DNA from: JBKPIY01 sp046730475 | GTDB taxonomy: Bacteria > Actinomycetota > Thermoleophilia > Solirubrobacterales > 70-9 | DNA length: 29,944 nt | Assembly: GCA_046730475.1 (NCBI GenBank) | Contig: JBKPIY010000093.1 | Location: 1 to 29,944, forward strand | Reading direction: 5' to 3' | The notes under the pieces: model-generated | What the model saw: only the letters and a program-made list of their open reading frames with translations | Told to the model about the DNA's origin: nothing | Database searches by the model: none | Program-made: the position numbers and the translations under genes | In this document: positions 23,281 through 29,944 of the stretch, in pieces | How positions within the stretch are numbered: position 1 is the stretch's first letter | How the letters are laid out: the number at the start of each line of letters is the position of its first letter

Positions 23281-23340
23281 TTCGGATGCCGGTCCACTTA
23301 ACTGCCCATTTGATGGTAACTGCAAATTAACCATTCGGGA
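23281..23340. promoter_or_regulatory. A/T-rich divergent regulatory region with TAACTGC repeats
   Basis: By hand count 32 of these 60 bases are A or T, about twice the surrounding proportion. TAACTGC occurs at 23299-23305 and 23317-23323, 18 bases apart. Between them CCAT-TTG-ATGG (23306-23316) is a small palindrome. The block lies between the DNA-binding protein gene and the hydroxyacid dehydrogenase gene. It is a candidate binding region for the AT-hook protein. Promoter hexamers are not clear. Confidence 0.5.
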
Positions 23341-23354
23341 ATGCGCTACTAGCT

Positions 23355-24320
23355 GTGCAAGGGAACTCACATAAGGTCATCGTCGTCGCCCGGAAGCTGC
23401 TCCCCGCCGGGCTCGACCCGCTCGAGTCCCGCTACGAGGTCCGGGTCGGCGGGTTCGAGGTGACCCGGGAGGAGCTGCTGGCGCTCGCCCCCGGGGCGAA
23501 CGCGCTCGTAGCCGATCCGGGGGTCCGCGTGGACGCCGAGCTGCTCGAGGCCTGCGGCGACGGCCTGAAGCTCGTCGCGAACTTCGCCGTCGGCTACGAC
23601 AACATCGACATCGAGGCGTGCGGGGCGCGGGGAGTGATCGTCACCAACACCCCGAACGTCCTCACCCAGGCGACCGCGGAGCTCGCCCTCGCCCTCACCC
23701 TCGCCGCCGCCCGGAGGATGAGCGACGCGGAGCGAGACCTGCGGGCCGGTCGGTGGACCGGCTGGGACCCGGGCGCATACCTGGGCCTGGAGCTGGCCGG
23801 GGCGCCGGTCGGCGTGATCGGGATGGGGCGGATCGGCCAGCGCTACGCCCGGATGGTGAGGGCCCTGGGCGCGGAGCTCTTCTACGCCAGCCCGACGCCG
23901 AAGCTCGACGCCGAGCGCCAGCTCGGCGCCCGGCGACTCGAGTTCAAGGGGGTGCTCGCCGCCTGCGACATCGTCAGCCTCCACGCGCCAGCCACCCCCC
24001 AGACCCATCACCTGGTCGGAGCGGCGGAGCTCGCCCTGATCGGCCGAAACGGCGTCCTCGTGAATACCGCCCGCGGCTCGCTGGTGGACACCGAGGCCCT
24101 GGCCGACGCCCTGATCGAGGGGAGGCTCGGCGCCGCGGGGCTTGACGTCTACGAGAACGAGCCGGAGGTCCCGGCGAAGCTGCTCGAGGCGCCTCGCTGC
24201 GTGCTCCTGCCTCACATCGGCTCGGCCTCGGCGATGTCGCGCGACTCGATGGCGCTACTCGTGGCCGACAACGTGATCTCGGTGCTCGAGGGCGGCAAGC
24301 CCCGAAGCCAGGTCCCTTAG
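23355..24320 (+). CDS. D-isomer-specific 2-hydroxyacid dehydrogenase (glyoxylate/hydroxypyruvate reductase-like)
   Basis: A 321-residue NAD(P)-dependent enzyme. GVIGMGRIGQ is the Rossmann loop, and the catalytic triad Arg240 (NTARGS), Glu269 (ENEP) and His287 (LPHIG) is complete with the usual spacing. NFAVGYDNID and NTPNVLTQATAELALAL are typical of the glyoxylate reductase (GyaR) group, which reduces glyoxylate or hydroxypyruvate. Other substrates such as phosphoglycerate or pyruvate are possible, but there is no ACT domain of SerA type. The GTG at 23355 is the first fitting start; no Shine-Dalgarno is visible, so the start is uncertain by a few codons. Its TAG overlaps the TAA of the convergent gene within the four bases TTAG. 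Confidence 0.92.
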   Translation: MQGNSHKVIVVARKLLPAGLDPLESRYEVRVGGFEVTREELLALAPGANALVADPGVRVDAELLEACGDGLKLVANFAVGYDNIDIEACGARGVIVTNTPNVLTQATAELALALTLAAARRMSDAERDLRAGRWTGWDPGAYLGLELAGAPVGVIGMGRIGQRYARMVRALGAELFYASPTPKLDAERQLGARRLEFKGVLAACDIVSLHAPATPQTHHLVGAAELALIGRNGVLVNTARGSLVDTEALADALIEGRLGAAGLDVYENEPEVPAKLLEAPRCVLLPHIGSASAMSRDSMALLVADNVISVLEGGKPRSQVP

Positions 24321-24964
24321 CCCACTGAGCTTTCCCGCGAGGCTACCCGGCGCCGGCGCGGGAGGGTGCGGAAGACCGCGTCCCAGATCGGGGAGGAGAC
24401 GCCGAAGCCATAACGGTGGTCCTGGAAGTGGTGGCGCATGTGCTGCTGGCGCAGGCGCTTGCCAAGCTCGGTCCTCGGGGTGTGGTGATGGAGGTGGTAG
24501 TGGGTGTAGTCGTAGGTGAGGTAGCCGAGGATGAATCCGGCGAAGGCGGGGAACGCCTCGGGGGTCCCGAACACAAGCGCGTAGGCGCCGAGGAAGAGCG
24601 CCGCCAGGGGAATGCTCACCGCCGGAGGCATCACCAAGCGCATCGCATCGTTTGGATGGTCGTGATGGACGCCATGGATGATGAAGTGGAGGCGATCGCC
24701 GCCGCGGAAGCTCGGCTCCCAGTGGAACAGGAGCCGGTGAAGCCAGTACTCGGTCAGCGTCCAGATCGCGATCCCCGCCAGGAGCAAGAGGGCCGCGGTG
24801 CCGGGGCCGAGGCCCCGATCGAGCCCGAGCCAGACCCCGCCGATCACCACCGGAACGAACACGATCGCCGGAATCGCGGGGTGGACCCGGGAGAAGAAAT
24901 CGAGGAAGCGGCTCTCGAAGATCGGGGGCGATGCCGCCAACCGGGCTGTCCGCTCGTGGGCCAT
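24317..24964 (-). CDS. Fatty acid hydroxylase/sterol desaturase-family membrane protein
   Basis: A 215-residue integral membrane di-iron enzyme. The histidine clusters are all present: EYWLHRLLFH, HFIIHGVHHDHPND, YTHYHLHHHTP and QHMRHHF. Hydrophobic helices lie near 30-48, 56-70, 112-130 and 135-150. The HGxHHxHPxD form and order resemble fatty acid 2-hydroxylases (Scs7/FA2H type), so hydroxylation of a lipid acyl chain is a reasonable guess. Carotenoid hydroxylases share similar clusters. The ATG at 24964 is chosen because a -10-like TAAGAT sits 11 bases before it; an in-frame ATG at 24991 would lie upstream of that box. The stop overlaps the convergent dehydrogenase stop. Confidence 0.88.
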   Translation of the reverse strand: MAHERTARLAASPPIFESRFLDFFSRVHPAIPAIVFVPVVIGGVWLGLDRGLGPGTAALLLLAGIAIWTLTEYWLHRLLFHWEPSFRGGDRLHFIIHGVHHDHPNDAMRLVMPPAVSIPLAALFLGAYALVFGTPEAFPAFAGFILGYLTYDYTHYHLHHHTPRTELGKRLRQQHMRHHFQDHRYGFGVSSPIWDAVFRTLPRRRRVASRESSVG

Positions 24965-25181
24965 GACGGCGCCAAATCTTAGCGCCGGCATCGTCCGCGC
25001 GCCCGCCGAGTTAGGGGCGCCTAATCGAATCGGATCGACGGCTTGGAGCGGCGCAGAAAAAGAAAACGCCATTTGCGGAAACGTGCCTGACGCGGGACCG
25101 AGCGGGTGCCATCATCCGATCCCCGTCGCCCGGGCGGGCATCCCGGAGGCGGAATTCAGACCAGAGAGAAGGGGCGGAGAC
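24965..25181. other. Intergenic stretch of 217 bases, longest in the window
   Basis: Lies between two divergent genes. On the minus strand it holds TAAGAT (plus strand 24976-24981), the likely -10 of the hydroxylase gene. It also has a short A-rich run near 25056-25066. A clear promoter for the rightward gene is not visible. I see no RNA gene or repeat. Confidence 0.5.
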
Positions 25182-25439
25182 TTGGCCGAGGGTCAGGCGA
25201 ACGCCGATGCGAGCAATCAGGTTGAGGCGGCGGGCAAGCGCTCCCGTCGTCGGAAGGCGCCGACCTGCGCCGACTGCTTCTTCGGCCGCCGCAAGCTATG
25301 CGCCCTCGGTCTCGACGAGCCCTGTCCCACCTTCCGGCCCGACACCCCCCGGGGGTTGGTGCCGCCGCGCCAGCCCGCCCTCCTGATGCGGGAGGCCAAC
25401 CGCTCCGCGCCAGGAGCCTGGCGCCCCGCGGCGATCTAG
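25182..25439 (+). CDS. Small Cys-motif protein, unknown function
   Basis: An 85-residue protein. After a hydrophilic N-terminus and a basic patch (KRSRRRK) it has Cys-x2-Cys-x8-Cys-x7-Cys within about 20 residues (CADCFFGRRKLCALGL, then EPCPTFRP), which looks like a small zinc-binding knuckle. The remainder is proline- and arginine-rich. The start is taken as TTG at 25182, with AAGGGG 7 bases upstream; no ATG or GTG fits. Codon third positions are G/C as in neighbouring genes, and the compact Cys pattern argues for a real gene. Similar short Cys-rich proteins are, to my memory, common as unnamed ORFs in Actinobacteria. Nucleic-acid binding is possible but unproven. Confidence 0.65.
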   Translation: MAEGQANADASNQVEAAGKRSRRRKAPTCADCFFGRRKLCALGLDEPCPTFRPDTPRGLVPPRQPALLMREANRSAPGAWRPAAI

Positions 25440-25484
25440 CGGCCTAAGCGGGATTCGACCTGCACCGCAGGCGGCGGGTCCGAC

Positions 25485-25490
25485 TAGAGT
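25485..25490 (+). promoter_or_regulatory. -10-like TAGAGT before the MBL-fold gene
   Basis: TAGAGT lies 29 bases before the GTG at 25520. GAGGG (25508-25512) 7 bases before the start serves as Shine-Dalgarno. This gene thus appears to have a short leader. Confidence 0.35.
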
Positions 25491-25519
25491 CCGGCGGGGG
25501 GATCGATGAGGGTTCACGC

Positions 25520-26311
25520 GTGAGACTGACCGTGCTCGGCAAATCGCCCTCGTGGCAGGACGCGGGGGGCGCGTGCAGCGGTTACCTCCTGCAAGAGGGG
25601 GAGACGAATGTCCTGCTCGATTGCGGCAACGGCGTGTTCGCGAAGCTCCGCACCCGGATCGACTACGTCGACCTCGACGCGGTGATCGTCAGCCATCTCC
25701 ACGCCGACCACTGGCTCGATCTGGTCCCCTATTCCTACGCCCTCATCTATGCCCCGAAGCAGCAGCCGGTCCCGGTCCACACCTGGCCGGGAACGCAGAC
25801 CCCGGCCCGGCCTCGACTGATCGTCCCGCTGGGCGCTCGCGCCGTCTTCCGCCGGGTGGTGGGCGCCTGGGGCAACGAGAACCTGATCGAGAGCGCCTTC
25901 GAGATCGAGGAGTACGCCGACGGGGAGACGGTCGAGGTGGGGCCGATCAGAGCGACCTTCCGCGCCGTCCCCCACTTCATCGACACCTTCGCCGTCGACG
26001 TCACCACGTCGGGCGGAGGCCGGCTCATCTACGGCGCCGACTCCCGGCCCAACGACGAACTGGTCGAGATCGCGCGCGGCGCCGATCTCCTCCTCGTCGA
26101 AGCGACCCTGCCGCGTCCGGAGCGCACCGGGGTCCGCGGCCATATGACCCCCGAGGAGGCCGGCGAGCACGCCCGTCGCGCCGGCGTCAAGCGGGTGGTG
26201 ATCACCCACATCTCGGACGAGCTCGGCGAGGACTGGGCCCGGTCCGAGGCCGAGCGCTCCTTCAGCGGCCCCGTCGACGTCGCCCGCGAAGGCGCGACCT
26301 ACGAGATTTGA
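25520..26311 (+). CDS. MBL-fold metallo-hydrolase (RNase Z/phosphodiesterase-like)
   Basis: A 263-residue metallo-beta-lactamase-fold protein. SHLHADHW with the HxHxDH box at residues 59-64 gives the first metal site. AVPHFIDTF supplies the next His, IYGADSRPND the bridging Asp, and THIS near the C-terminus the last His. The arrangement is that of the RNase Z-like branch, which includes tRNA 3'-endonucleases, phosphodiesterases and many uncharacterised hydrolases. The protein lacks the long exosite arm of true RNase Z, so tRNA maturation is not implied. The GTG start has GAGGG 7 bases upstream. A cyclic-nucleotide phosphodiesterase role would be attractive given the cyclases 5 kb away, but nothing in the sequence shows it. 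Confidence 0.88.
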   Translation: MRLTVLGKSPSWQDAGGACSGYLLQEGETNVLLDCGNGVFAKLRTRIDYVDLDAVIVSHLHADHWLDLVPYSYALIYAPKQQPVPVHTWPGTQTPARPRLIVPLGARAVFRRVVGAWGNENLIESAFEIEEYADGETVEVGPIRATFRAVPHFIDTFAVDVTTSGGGRLIYGADSRPNDELVEIARGADLLLVEATLPRPERTGVRGHMTPEEAGEHARRAGVKRVVITHISDELGEDWARSEAERSFSGPVDVAREGATYEI

Positions 26312-26388
26312 GGGTTCGGGTTGCGGGGCTTTGCGCTCCCACCCCGCATGCCCGGACGCGAGGCGGAGGCGGTGCCCCGTGATGTAGC

Positions 26389-26394
26389 TATCTT
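26389..26394 (+). promoter_or_regulatory. -10 box TATCTT before hsp20
   Basis: TATCTT lies 8 bases before the ATG at 26403, as at padR and the cyclases. No CIRCE or HAIR heat-shock operator is recognisable in the 90-base gap upstream. Confidence 0.5.
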
Positions 26395-26402
26395 TGGGCG
26401 GG

Positions 26403-26855
26403 ATGCGGCAGCGAGACCCATTCGCGGACTTCGCCCGGAGGCGCGGCGAGATGGAGGAGCTGCTCGGTGACTTCTGGGGCCGCGGCGGCTACTCGACCCG
26501 TCGCCGGGCGGCCGGGTTCGTTCCACGTGTGGACGTCTACTACTGCGGCACCGACCGTCCCGACAAGGCGGTGGTCAAGGTCGAGCTGCCCGGGGTCGAG
26601 ATCGACGCGGTCCACCTCGAGGTCCGCGGCCGGGCACTGGTGATCAGCGGCGAGAAGCCCGTCCGCGAGACCGAGGGCCGCACCTACCAGCAGATCGAGC
26701 TGCCATCGGGCCCGTTCCGGCGCGTGGTCGAGCTCACGGTGGATGTCGACGCGGACAGGGCGGAGGCAACCTACGTCGACGGCGTCCTTCGGATCGACCT
26801 TCCGATCAAGGTCGAGCAGGCCGCGCGCCAGGTTCCGATCCAGCGCGCGGAGTAG
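26403..26855 (+). CDS. Hsp20/alpha-crystallin small heat-shock protein
   Basis: A 150-residue ATP-independent chaperone that should bind unfolding proteins as large oligomers. The alpha-crystallin domain spans about residues 42-135: FVPRVDVYY, VVKVELPGVEIDAVHLEVRG, ALVISGEK, and DGVLRIDLP, the last being the strand before the C-terminal tail. The tail ends with VPIQRAE, containing a V/I-P-I motif of the type used for oligomer contacts. An in-frame TTG at 26394 overlaps the -10 box, so the ATG at 26403 is the start. Two bases separate its stop from the Lon ATG, so hold-and-degrade functions are encoded together. Confidence 0.95.
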   Translation: MRQRDPFADFARRRGEMEELLGDFWGRGGYSTRRRAAGFVPRVDVYYCGTDRPDKAVVKVELPGVEIDAVHLEVRGRALVISGEKPVRETEGRTYQQIELPSGPFRRVVELTVDVDADRAEATYVDGVLRIDLPIKVEQAARQVPIQRAE

Positions 26856-26857
26856 CG

Positions 26858-29302
26858 ATGGTCGAGTTCGAGGCCGAGGTGGAGGCGCCTCAGCTCGAGG
26901 TGGTCCAGATCCCTGAGGCCGAGGAGACCGTCGGCACCCAGGAGCCGCTCCCCGGCGCCCTTCCCGTCCTCCCGCTCCGCGAGACGGTCACCTATCCCGA
27001 CGCCCTCACCCCGCTCGCGGTCGGCCAGGAGCGCTCGATCAGGCTGGTCAACGACGTCCTCTCCGGCAACCGGATGCTGGCGATGGTCGCCTCCAAGGAC
27101 CCTCGGAACGAGTCGCCCGGTCCCGACGATCTCTACGACGTCGGCGTCGCCGGCTCGGTCGCGCGGATGCTGAAGGTCCCCGACGGCACCCTCCGGGTGC
27201 TGGTCCAGGGCAGTCACCGGATCCGGGTCGGCCCCTACGTCGCCGAGCAGCCATATCTGGTCGCCCGGATCGAGGAGCTCCCCGACGTGATCGAGCCCTC
27301 GCCCGAGCTCGAGGCGCTCACCCGAAACGTCCAGAACACGTTCAGCGAGATCATCGAGCAGATCCCCTACCTGCCCGAGGAGCTCCAGCTCGCCGTCACC
27401 AACATGGAAGACCCCTCGGCGCTCACCCATCTGATCGCAGGGTCGCTGCGGATCCCCACCGAGGAGAAGCAGGAGCTGCTGGAGCAGGTCGACGTCGCCA
27501 AGCGGCTGCGCCGGCTGGCGCAGATCCTCGCCCGCGAGCTCGAGGTCGTCCGGCTCGGGACCAAGATCCAGTCCGAAGTCGAGTCGGAGATCGGCAAGGG
27601 TCAGCGGGAGTTCTTTCTCCGCCAGCAGCTGAAGGCGATCCAGGACGAGCTCGGCGAGGGAGATGAGCAGCAGGCCGAGGTCAACGAGCTTCGCGAGCGG
27701 ATCGAGGCGGCCAGGCTCCCCGAGGAGGCGAAGAAGCAGGCCGAGCGCGAGCTCGGCCGCCTCGAGAAGCTGCCGCCCGCGGCGGCCGAGTACGGCGTCA
27801 TCCGCACCTACCTCGAGTGGCTGGTCGAGCTGCCCTGGTCGAACGAGACCGAGGACAACCTCGACAACGCTCACGCCCGGCGGGTCCTGAACCAAGACCA
27901 CTACGACCTCGACGAGGTGAAGGACCGGATTCTGGAGTACCTGGCCGTGCGCAAGCTCAACCCCGACTCGCCCGGCCCGATCCTCTGCTTCGTCGGCCCC
28001 CCCGGGGTCGGCAAGACCAGCCTCGGCCGCTCGATCGCGAAGGCGCTCGGGCGCAAGTTCGAGCGGATCTCGGTGGGCGGCGTCCGGGACGAGGCGGAGA
28101 TCCGCGGTCACCGGCGCACCTATATCGGGGCGCTGCCGGGGACGATCCTGCGGGCTCTGCGCGACGCCGGCACCCGCAACCCCGTGTTCATGATCGACGA
28201 GATCGACAAGATGGGCGCCGACTTCCGCGGCGATCCCTCAAGCGCCATGCTCGAGGTGCTCGACCCGGCCCAGAACAACAGCTTCCGCGACCACTATCTC
28301 GATCTGCCCTTCGACCTCTCCGACGTGATGTTCATCGCCACGGCCAACATCCTCGACCCGGTTCCGCCCGCGCTCCAGGACCGGATGGAGGTCATCCAGC
28401 TCGCGGGCTACACCGTCGACGAGAAGCTCCACATCGCCCGCAAGTACCTCGTCCCCCGCCAGCTCGAGGCAAACGGATTGAAGCCGTCCCAGATCGAGAT
28501 CGCCGACCCGGCGCTGTTGGCGATCATCGACGAGTACACGCGCGAGGCCGGGGTCCGAAACCTGGAGCGCCAGATCGGCACCATCTGCCGCAAGGTCGCC
28601 CGGCAGATCGCCGAGGGGAAGACGAAGGGGAAGGTGCGGATCTCCGCCAAGCGAGCGCGGGAGCTGCTCGGCAAGAGGCGCTTCTTCGCCGAGCAGCGCC
28701 GCCGGACCAAGGACCCGGGGGTCGCCACAGGGCTCGCCTGGACCCCGGTCGGAGGCGAGGTTCTGTTCGTCGAGGCGACGGCGGTGCCCGGCACGGGCAA
28801 GCTGACGATCACGGGCCAGCTCGGTGACGTGATGCGCGAATCGGCGCAGGCGGCGCTCTCGTGGGTCCGCGGACACGCCCAGGAGATCGCCCCCGAGCGT
28901 CCGGACGACTGGTTCTCGACCCACGACATCCACGTCCACGTTCCCGCCGGCGCGGTCCCCAAGGACGGCCCCTCCGCCGGGGTCGCGATGACCACCGCTC
29001 TCGCCTCCCTGATCAGCGGGAAGCCCGTCTCCAACGACGTGGCGATGACCGGCGAGATCACTCTCACCGGCCAGGTGCTGCCGATCGGGGGGCTGAAGGA
29101 GAAGTCCCTGGCGGCCCAGCGCGCCGGGATCAAGAAGGTGATCGTTCCCGACCGCAACGCGGGCGACGTCGAGGAGATTCCCGAGCGGGAGCGCCAGGGC
29201 CTCGAGTTCGTCTACGCGGACGAGATCGGCGACGTCCTGTCGGCGGCATTCGACGGCCGCGGACCGGGTATATCCTCCGGGAGCACCCGACGGAAGGAGT
29301 AG
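26858..29302 (+). CDS. lon: ATP-dependent Lon protease
   Basis: An 814-residue cytoplasmic AAA+ protease that degrades misfolded and regulatory proteins. Residues about 35-235 are the Lon N-domain (LPVLPLRETVTYPDAL), followed by a long coiled-coil region. The AAA+ module has Walker A GPPGVGKTS with Lys386 and Walker B FMIDEIDKMG. The protease domain has Ser706 in KDGPSAG and Lys749 in GGLKEK, 43 residues apart as in E. coli Lon (Ser679/Lys722). The ATG has GGAG 7 bases upstream, inside the end of hsp20. It is followed 8 bases later by a small membrane protein gene. The first 30 residues are an acidic extension. No frameshift is visible. Confidence 0.98.
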   Translation: MVEFEAEVEAPQLEVVQIPEAEETVGTQEPLPGALPVLPLRETVTYPDALTPLAVGQERSIRLVNDVLSGNRMLAMVASKDPRNESPGPDDLYDVGVAGSVARMLKVPDGTLRVLVQGSHRIRVGPYVAEQPYLVARIEELPDVIEPSPELEALTRNVQNTFSEIIEQIPYLPEELQLAVTNMEDPSALTHLIAGSLRIPTEEKQELLEQVDVAKRLRRLAQILARELEVVRLGTKIQSEVESEIGKGQREFFLRQQLKAIQDELGEGDEQQAEVNELRERIEAARLPEEAKKQAERELGRLEKLPPAAAEYGVIRTYLEWLVELPWSNETEDNLDNAHARRVLNQDHYDLDEVKDRILEYLAVRKLNPDSPGPILCFVGPPGVGKTSLGRSIAKALGRKFERISVGGVRDEAEIRGHRRTYIGALPGTILRALRDAGTRNPVFMIDEIDKMGADFRGDPSSAMLEVLDPAQNNSFRDHYLDLPFDLSDVMFIATANILDPVPPALQDRMEVIQLAGYTVDEKLHIARKYLVPRQLEANGLKPSQIEIADPALLAIIDEYTREAGVRNLERQIGTICRKVARQIAEGKTKGKVRISAKRARELLGKRRFFAEQRRRTKDPGVATGLAWTPVGGEVLFVEATAVPGTGKLTITGQLGDVMRESAQAALSWVRGHAQEIAPERPDDWFSTHDIHVHVPAGAVPKDGPSAGVAMTTALASLISGKPVSNDVAMTGEITLTGQVLPIGGLKEKSLAAQRAGIKKVIVPDRNAGDVEEIPERERQGLEFVYADEIGDVLSAAFDGRGPGISSGSTRRKE

Positions 29303-29310
29303 GAGAGCGC

Positions 29311-29754
29311 ATGGCGGCACAGAGCAGAAGCGCGAAGGCCGGCGAGGCCGCCCGCTCGGTCGCGTCGAATCCCTACGTGCGGCGCCTGATCGAGGACGAG
29401 GAGCTTCGCGAGAACATCCGGGAGGCGTTCGAGGCGGCGCGTGGCGCGTTCCAGCGGATGTCCAACGGCAAGGGCCCGGCGAAGGCCCTGTTGGACGACA
29501 AGAAGGTCCAGCGCGATCTGCGCACTGCGGCGGAATCGCTAAAGCAGGCTTCCGATCAGCTTCGCGGTCGCCGGCGTCGCGGCGGCTTCGGGCTCGGCAA
29601 GGTCCTACTGATCGCGTTTCTGGGCGCGGCTCTGATCCTGATCCTGAGCGAGGACGCTCGCAAGGCCGTGCTCGACCGGCTGTTCGGCGCCGAGGAGGAG
29701 TTCGAGTACACCTCCACCACGACGCCGGACCAGGAGTCGATTCCGACGACCTAG
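29311..29754 (+). CDS. Small single-span membrane protein with coiled coil, unknown function
   Basis: A 147-residue protein. Residues 20-50 and 57-85 are charged, alanine-rich amphipathic helices likely to form coiled coils. A basic stretch (RGRRRR, 85-90) precedes one transmembrane helix at about 97-112. The C-terminus (113-147) is acidic and ends in a Thr/Ser-rich tail. By the positive-inside rule the helical N-terminal part is cytoplasmic. TAGGAG 5 bases before the ATG is a good Shine-Dalgarno. The 8-base gap to lon indicates one operon with hsp20 and lon. I recognise no named family; a membrane partner for Lon or Hsp20 is only a guess. Confidence 0.82.
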   Translation: MAAQSRSAKAGEAARSVASNPYVRRLIEDEELRENIREAFEAARGAFQRMSNGKGPAKALLDDKKVQRDLRTAAESLKQASDQLRGRRRRGGFGLGKVLLIAFLGAALILILSEDARKAVLDRLFGAEEEFEYTSTTTPDQESIPTT

Positions 29755-29788
29755 TCGCGCCGTCCACAGGTTCACCCGGAACGCGGCG

Positions 29789-29944
29789 ATGGCGAGCGTC
29801 CACATCCTGGTTCCGGCCCAGCGCCACGTGTTCGCGGTCTCCAACGGCGAGGCCGAGGTGGCCACGATCGACGACTCGGCCGACGGCTTTCGCCGCTACA
29901 AGTCGCTCCAGTCCGGCGGTCGGACCACCGGCATGGTCGCCTTC
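29789..29944 (+). CDS. Partial ORF at right window edge, function unknown
   Basis: From an ATG at 29789 the frame is open for 52 codons to the end of the window. Nearly every third position is G or C and codon choice (GAG, GCC, GTC, ATC, CTG) matches the real genes here, which favours coding on this strand. It starts 34 bases after the membrane protein gene. No Shine-Dalgarno or -10 box is clear, so the start may differ. The visible part (beginning MASVHILVPAQRHVFAV) shows no motif I can assign. Confidence 0.5.
   Translation, partial: MASVHILVPAQRHVFAVSNGEAEVATIDDSADGFRRYKSLQSGGRTTGMVAF

Noticed and set aside
22493..23374. Plus-strand open frame across the end of mdh and the DNA-binding protein gene
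   Set aside because: Overlaps two better-supported genes and is Arg-rich without motifs.
25520..26311. Assigning the MBL-fold protein as RNase Z or as the phosphodiesterase of the cyclase circuit
   Set aside because: No exosite arm and no substrate-specific motif; the distance to the cyclases is 5 kb.
28238..29827. Long minus-strand open frame across lon and the membrane protein gene
   Set aside because: Antisense shadow; low-complexity composition and no recognisable domain.
1..29944. CRISPR arrays, tRNA/rRNA genes, insertion sequences, prophage genes
   Set aside because: No spaced direct repeats, no tRNA-like cloverleaf that I could see by eye, no transposase, integrase or phage protein among the open frames.

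Overview
The window reads as chromosomal DNA from a high-GC actinobacterium. Genes are densely packed, third codon positions are almost all G or C, and proteins of central metabolism dominate. The gene mix fits the Thermoleophilia/Solirubrobacterales better than Streptomyces or Mycobacterium: an anchor-less SdhABE succinate dehydrogenase, large cyclase-ATPase-TPR proteins, and an NADP-type isocitrate dehydrogenase beside a short-linker malate dehydrogenase. That placement is an inference; there is no rRNA or other taxonomic marker here. I see no mobile element, prophage, CRISPR array, tRNA or rRNA.

Left part (1-4000). The N-terminus of a PadR-type repressor runs off the left edge. Its likely operator is a pair of GATATATC palindromes. 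Rightward from there come aspartokinase (with a good internal start for a separate regulatory subunit), aspartate-semialdehyde dehydrogenase and a CPA1-type cation/proton antiporter. Next (3978-9158, leftward) comes an operon-like run: site-2-type protease with CBS domains, SdhA, SdhB, the CCG-domain subunit SdhE, and possibly a 26-codon micro-ORF.

Middle (9242-20527). A rightward M28-type metallopeptidase with hydrophobic inserts is followed by a crotonase-family enzyme. Facing these are an AidB-like acyl-CoA dehydrogenase and its translationally coupled TetR regulator, with a clean operator palindrome. A stand-alone cyclic-nucleotide-binding protein follows. It converges on two tandem paralogues of about 1,050 residues, each with a class III nucleotide cyclase, an AAA/STAND-type ATPase and a long helical repeat region. 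This is the most system-like part of the window: two predicted cyclases and a possible cAMP receptor sit side by side.

Right part (20602-29944). NADP-isocitrate dehydrogenase and malate dehydrogenase sit together, so with sdhABE three TCA steps lie within about 19 kb. Then come a small coiled-coil/AT-hook/winged-helix DNA-binding protein divergent from a D-2-hydroxyacid dehydrogenase, a fatty-acid-hydroxylase-type membrane protein, a small Cys-motif protein, an MBL-fold hydrolase, and an Hsp20-Lon-membrane protein operon. A partial ORF runs off the right edge.

A window-wide pattern is a TANNNT-type -10 box 6-11 bases before the start codon, usually with no Shine-Dalgarno. It is seen at about a dozen genes, and TATCTT recurs four times, so many messages are probably leaderless. 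Convergent genes are separated by only about 10 bases or overlap at their stop codons. No gap without a gene exceeds 300 bases.
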